From: an uncultured Mollicutes bacterium | GTDB taxonomy: Bacteria; Bacillota_I; Bacilli_A; RFN20; CAG-826 | Assembly: GCA_937893635.1 (NCBI GenBank) | Contig: CALBGF010000266.1 | Location: forward strand, 1 to 25,611 | Direction: 5' to 3' | DNA length: 25,611 bases | In this document: one piece after another, positions 25,484 to 25,611 of the stretch | Layout: each line of letters begins with the position of its first letter | How positions within the stretch are numbered: the stretch's first letter is position 1 | The notes under the pieces: model-generated | What the model was told of the DNA's origin: nothing | Database searches by the model: none | Seen by the model: only the letters and a program-made list of their open reading frames with translations | Program-made: the position numbers and the translations under genes

Positions 25484-25611
25484 ATGAAGAAAATTAAAGC
25501 AATTGTTAAAGATAAAACCACTATCGAATTAGTGGAATCAGGAGAAGTTGGAGATATTATTGATTTAAGTGATTTAGTGGAAGTTGACACAAGTTATTTA
25601 GAAACAATTAT
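25484..25611 (+). CDS. 5' end of an unidentified protein gene (partial)
   Basis: The start ATG has AAGGGAGAGG ahead, and the frame is open to the window end (42 complete codons). The fragment begins MKKIKAIVKDKTTIELVESG and continues with an acidic stretch (EVGDIIDLSDLVEVD). It has no signal peptide and no motif I recognise. It is divergent from gene B, with about 250 bp between the start codons. Confidence 0.65.
   Translation, partial: MKKIKAIVKDKTTIELVESGEVGDIIDLSDLVEVDTSYLETI

Noticed and set aside
25237..25590. Extension of gene B's open frame upstream to about 25590 on the - strand
   Set aside because: It would run through a consensus promoter and into the opposite-strand gene at 25484; GGAGG and a signal peptide fix the start at 25236.
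1..25611. TGA-as-Trp genetic code
   Set aside because: Two genes stop at TGA within ATGA overlaps, and Trp positions in conserved motifs use TGG.
1..25611. tRNA, rRNA, CRISPR or riboswitch elements
   Set aside because: Genes fill nearly the whole window and the short gaps show no such structure.

Overview
The window is very AT-rich DNA from a low-GC Gram-positive bacterium. Trp is encoded by TGG, and TGA is used as a stop (at 11981-11983 and 13615-13617), so the code is standard and not the mycoplasma code. Shine-Dalgarno sites are strong (AGGAGG), and there are many lipobox lipoproteins but no sortase (LPXTG-type) anchors. The permease and ATPase resemble those of Bacilli and their wall-less relatives. 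I infer a host- or gut-associated Bacilli/Mollicutes-related bacterium, but cannot name a genus.

Layout: (1) 1-72, the 3' tail of an unidentified + strand gene. (2) 141-941, an AraC-family regulator on the - strand, divergent from the main operon. (3) 1019-23482, one apparent operon of twelve + strand genes with gaps of at most 12 bp and several overlaps. Its order is two surface lipoproteins, a sugar-binding lipoprotein, two MalF/MalG-type permeases (the first carrying a large extracytoplasmic domain), an MsmX/UgpC-type ATPase, a small unknown protein, a short GH78-like enzyme, a lipoprotein protein-tyrosine-phosphatase-like enzyme, a large secreted carbohydrate-binding-like protein ('A'), a GH112 galactosyl phosphorylase, a Gfo/Idh/MocA oxidoreductase and a second GH78-like enzyme. 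It ends at a good intrinsic terminator. (4) 23584-25236, on the - strand, a membrane-anchored paralogue ('B') of protein A, with its own terminator, a strong promoter and a cre-like operator. (5) 25484 to the end, the 5' part of an unknown + strand gene.

Proposed working of the operon: surface lipoproteins and the solute-binding protein capture a galactose/rhamnose-containing glycan fragment, and the ABC transporter imports it. The cytoplasmic GH78-like enzymes (no signal peptides) trim it, and the GH112 enzyme phosphorolyses a beta-galactosyl disaccharide to galactose 1-phosphate. The AraC protein is the likely inducer-responsive regulator. Because GH112 sits with two rhamnosidase-like proteins, beta-1,4-galactosyl-L-rhamnose is a reasonable alternative to lacto-/galacto-N-biose as its substrate.

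The most striking structure is a perfect 666-bp inverted repeat (15835-16500 against 24119-24784). It lies inside the two paralogous surface-protein genes A and B, which face each other across about 7.6 kb. Outside it the genes are clearly diverged, apart from a second identical 59-bp block. This implies very recent gene conversion, or an invertible segment. Inversion would swap the C-terminal halves of A and B in frame, exchanging secreted and membrane-anchored forms. It would also move the phosphorylase, oxidoreductase and GH78 genes from the AraC-side promoter to the B promoter.
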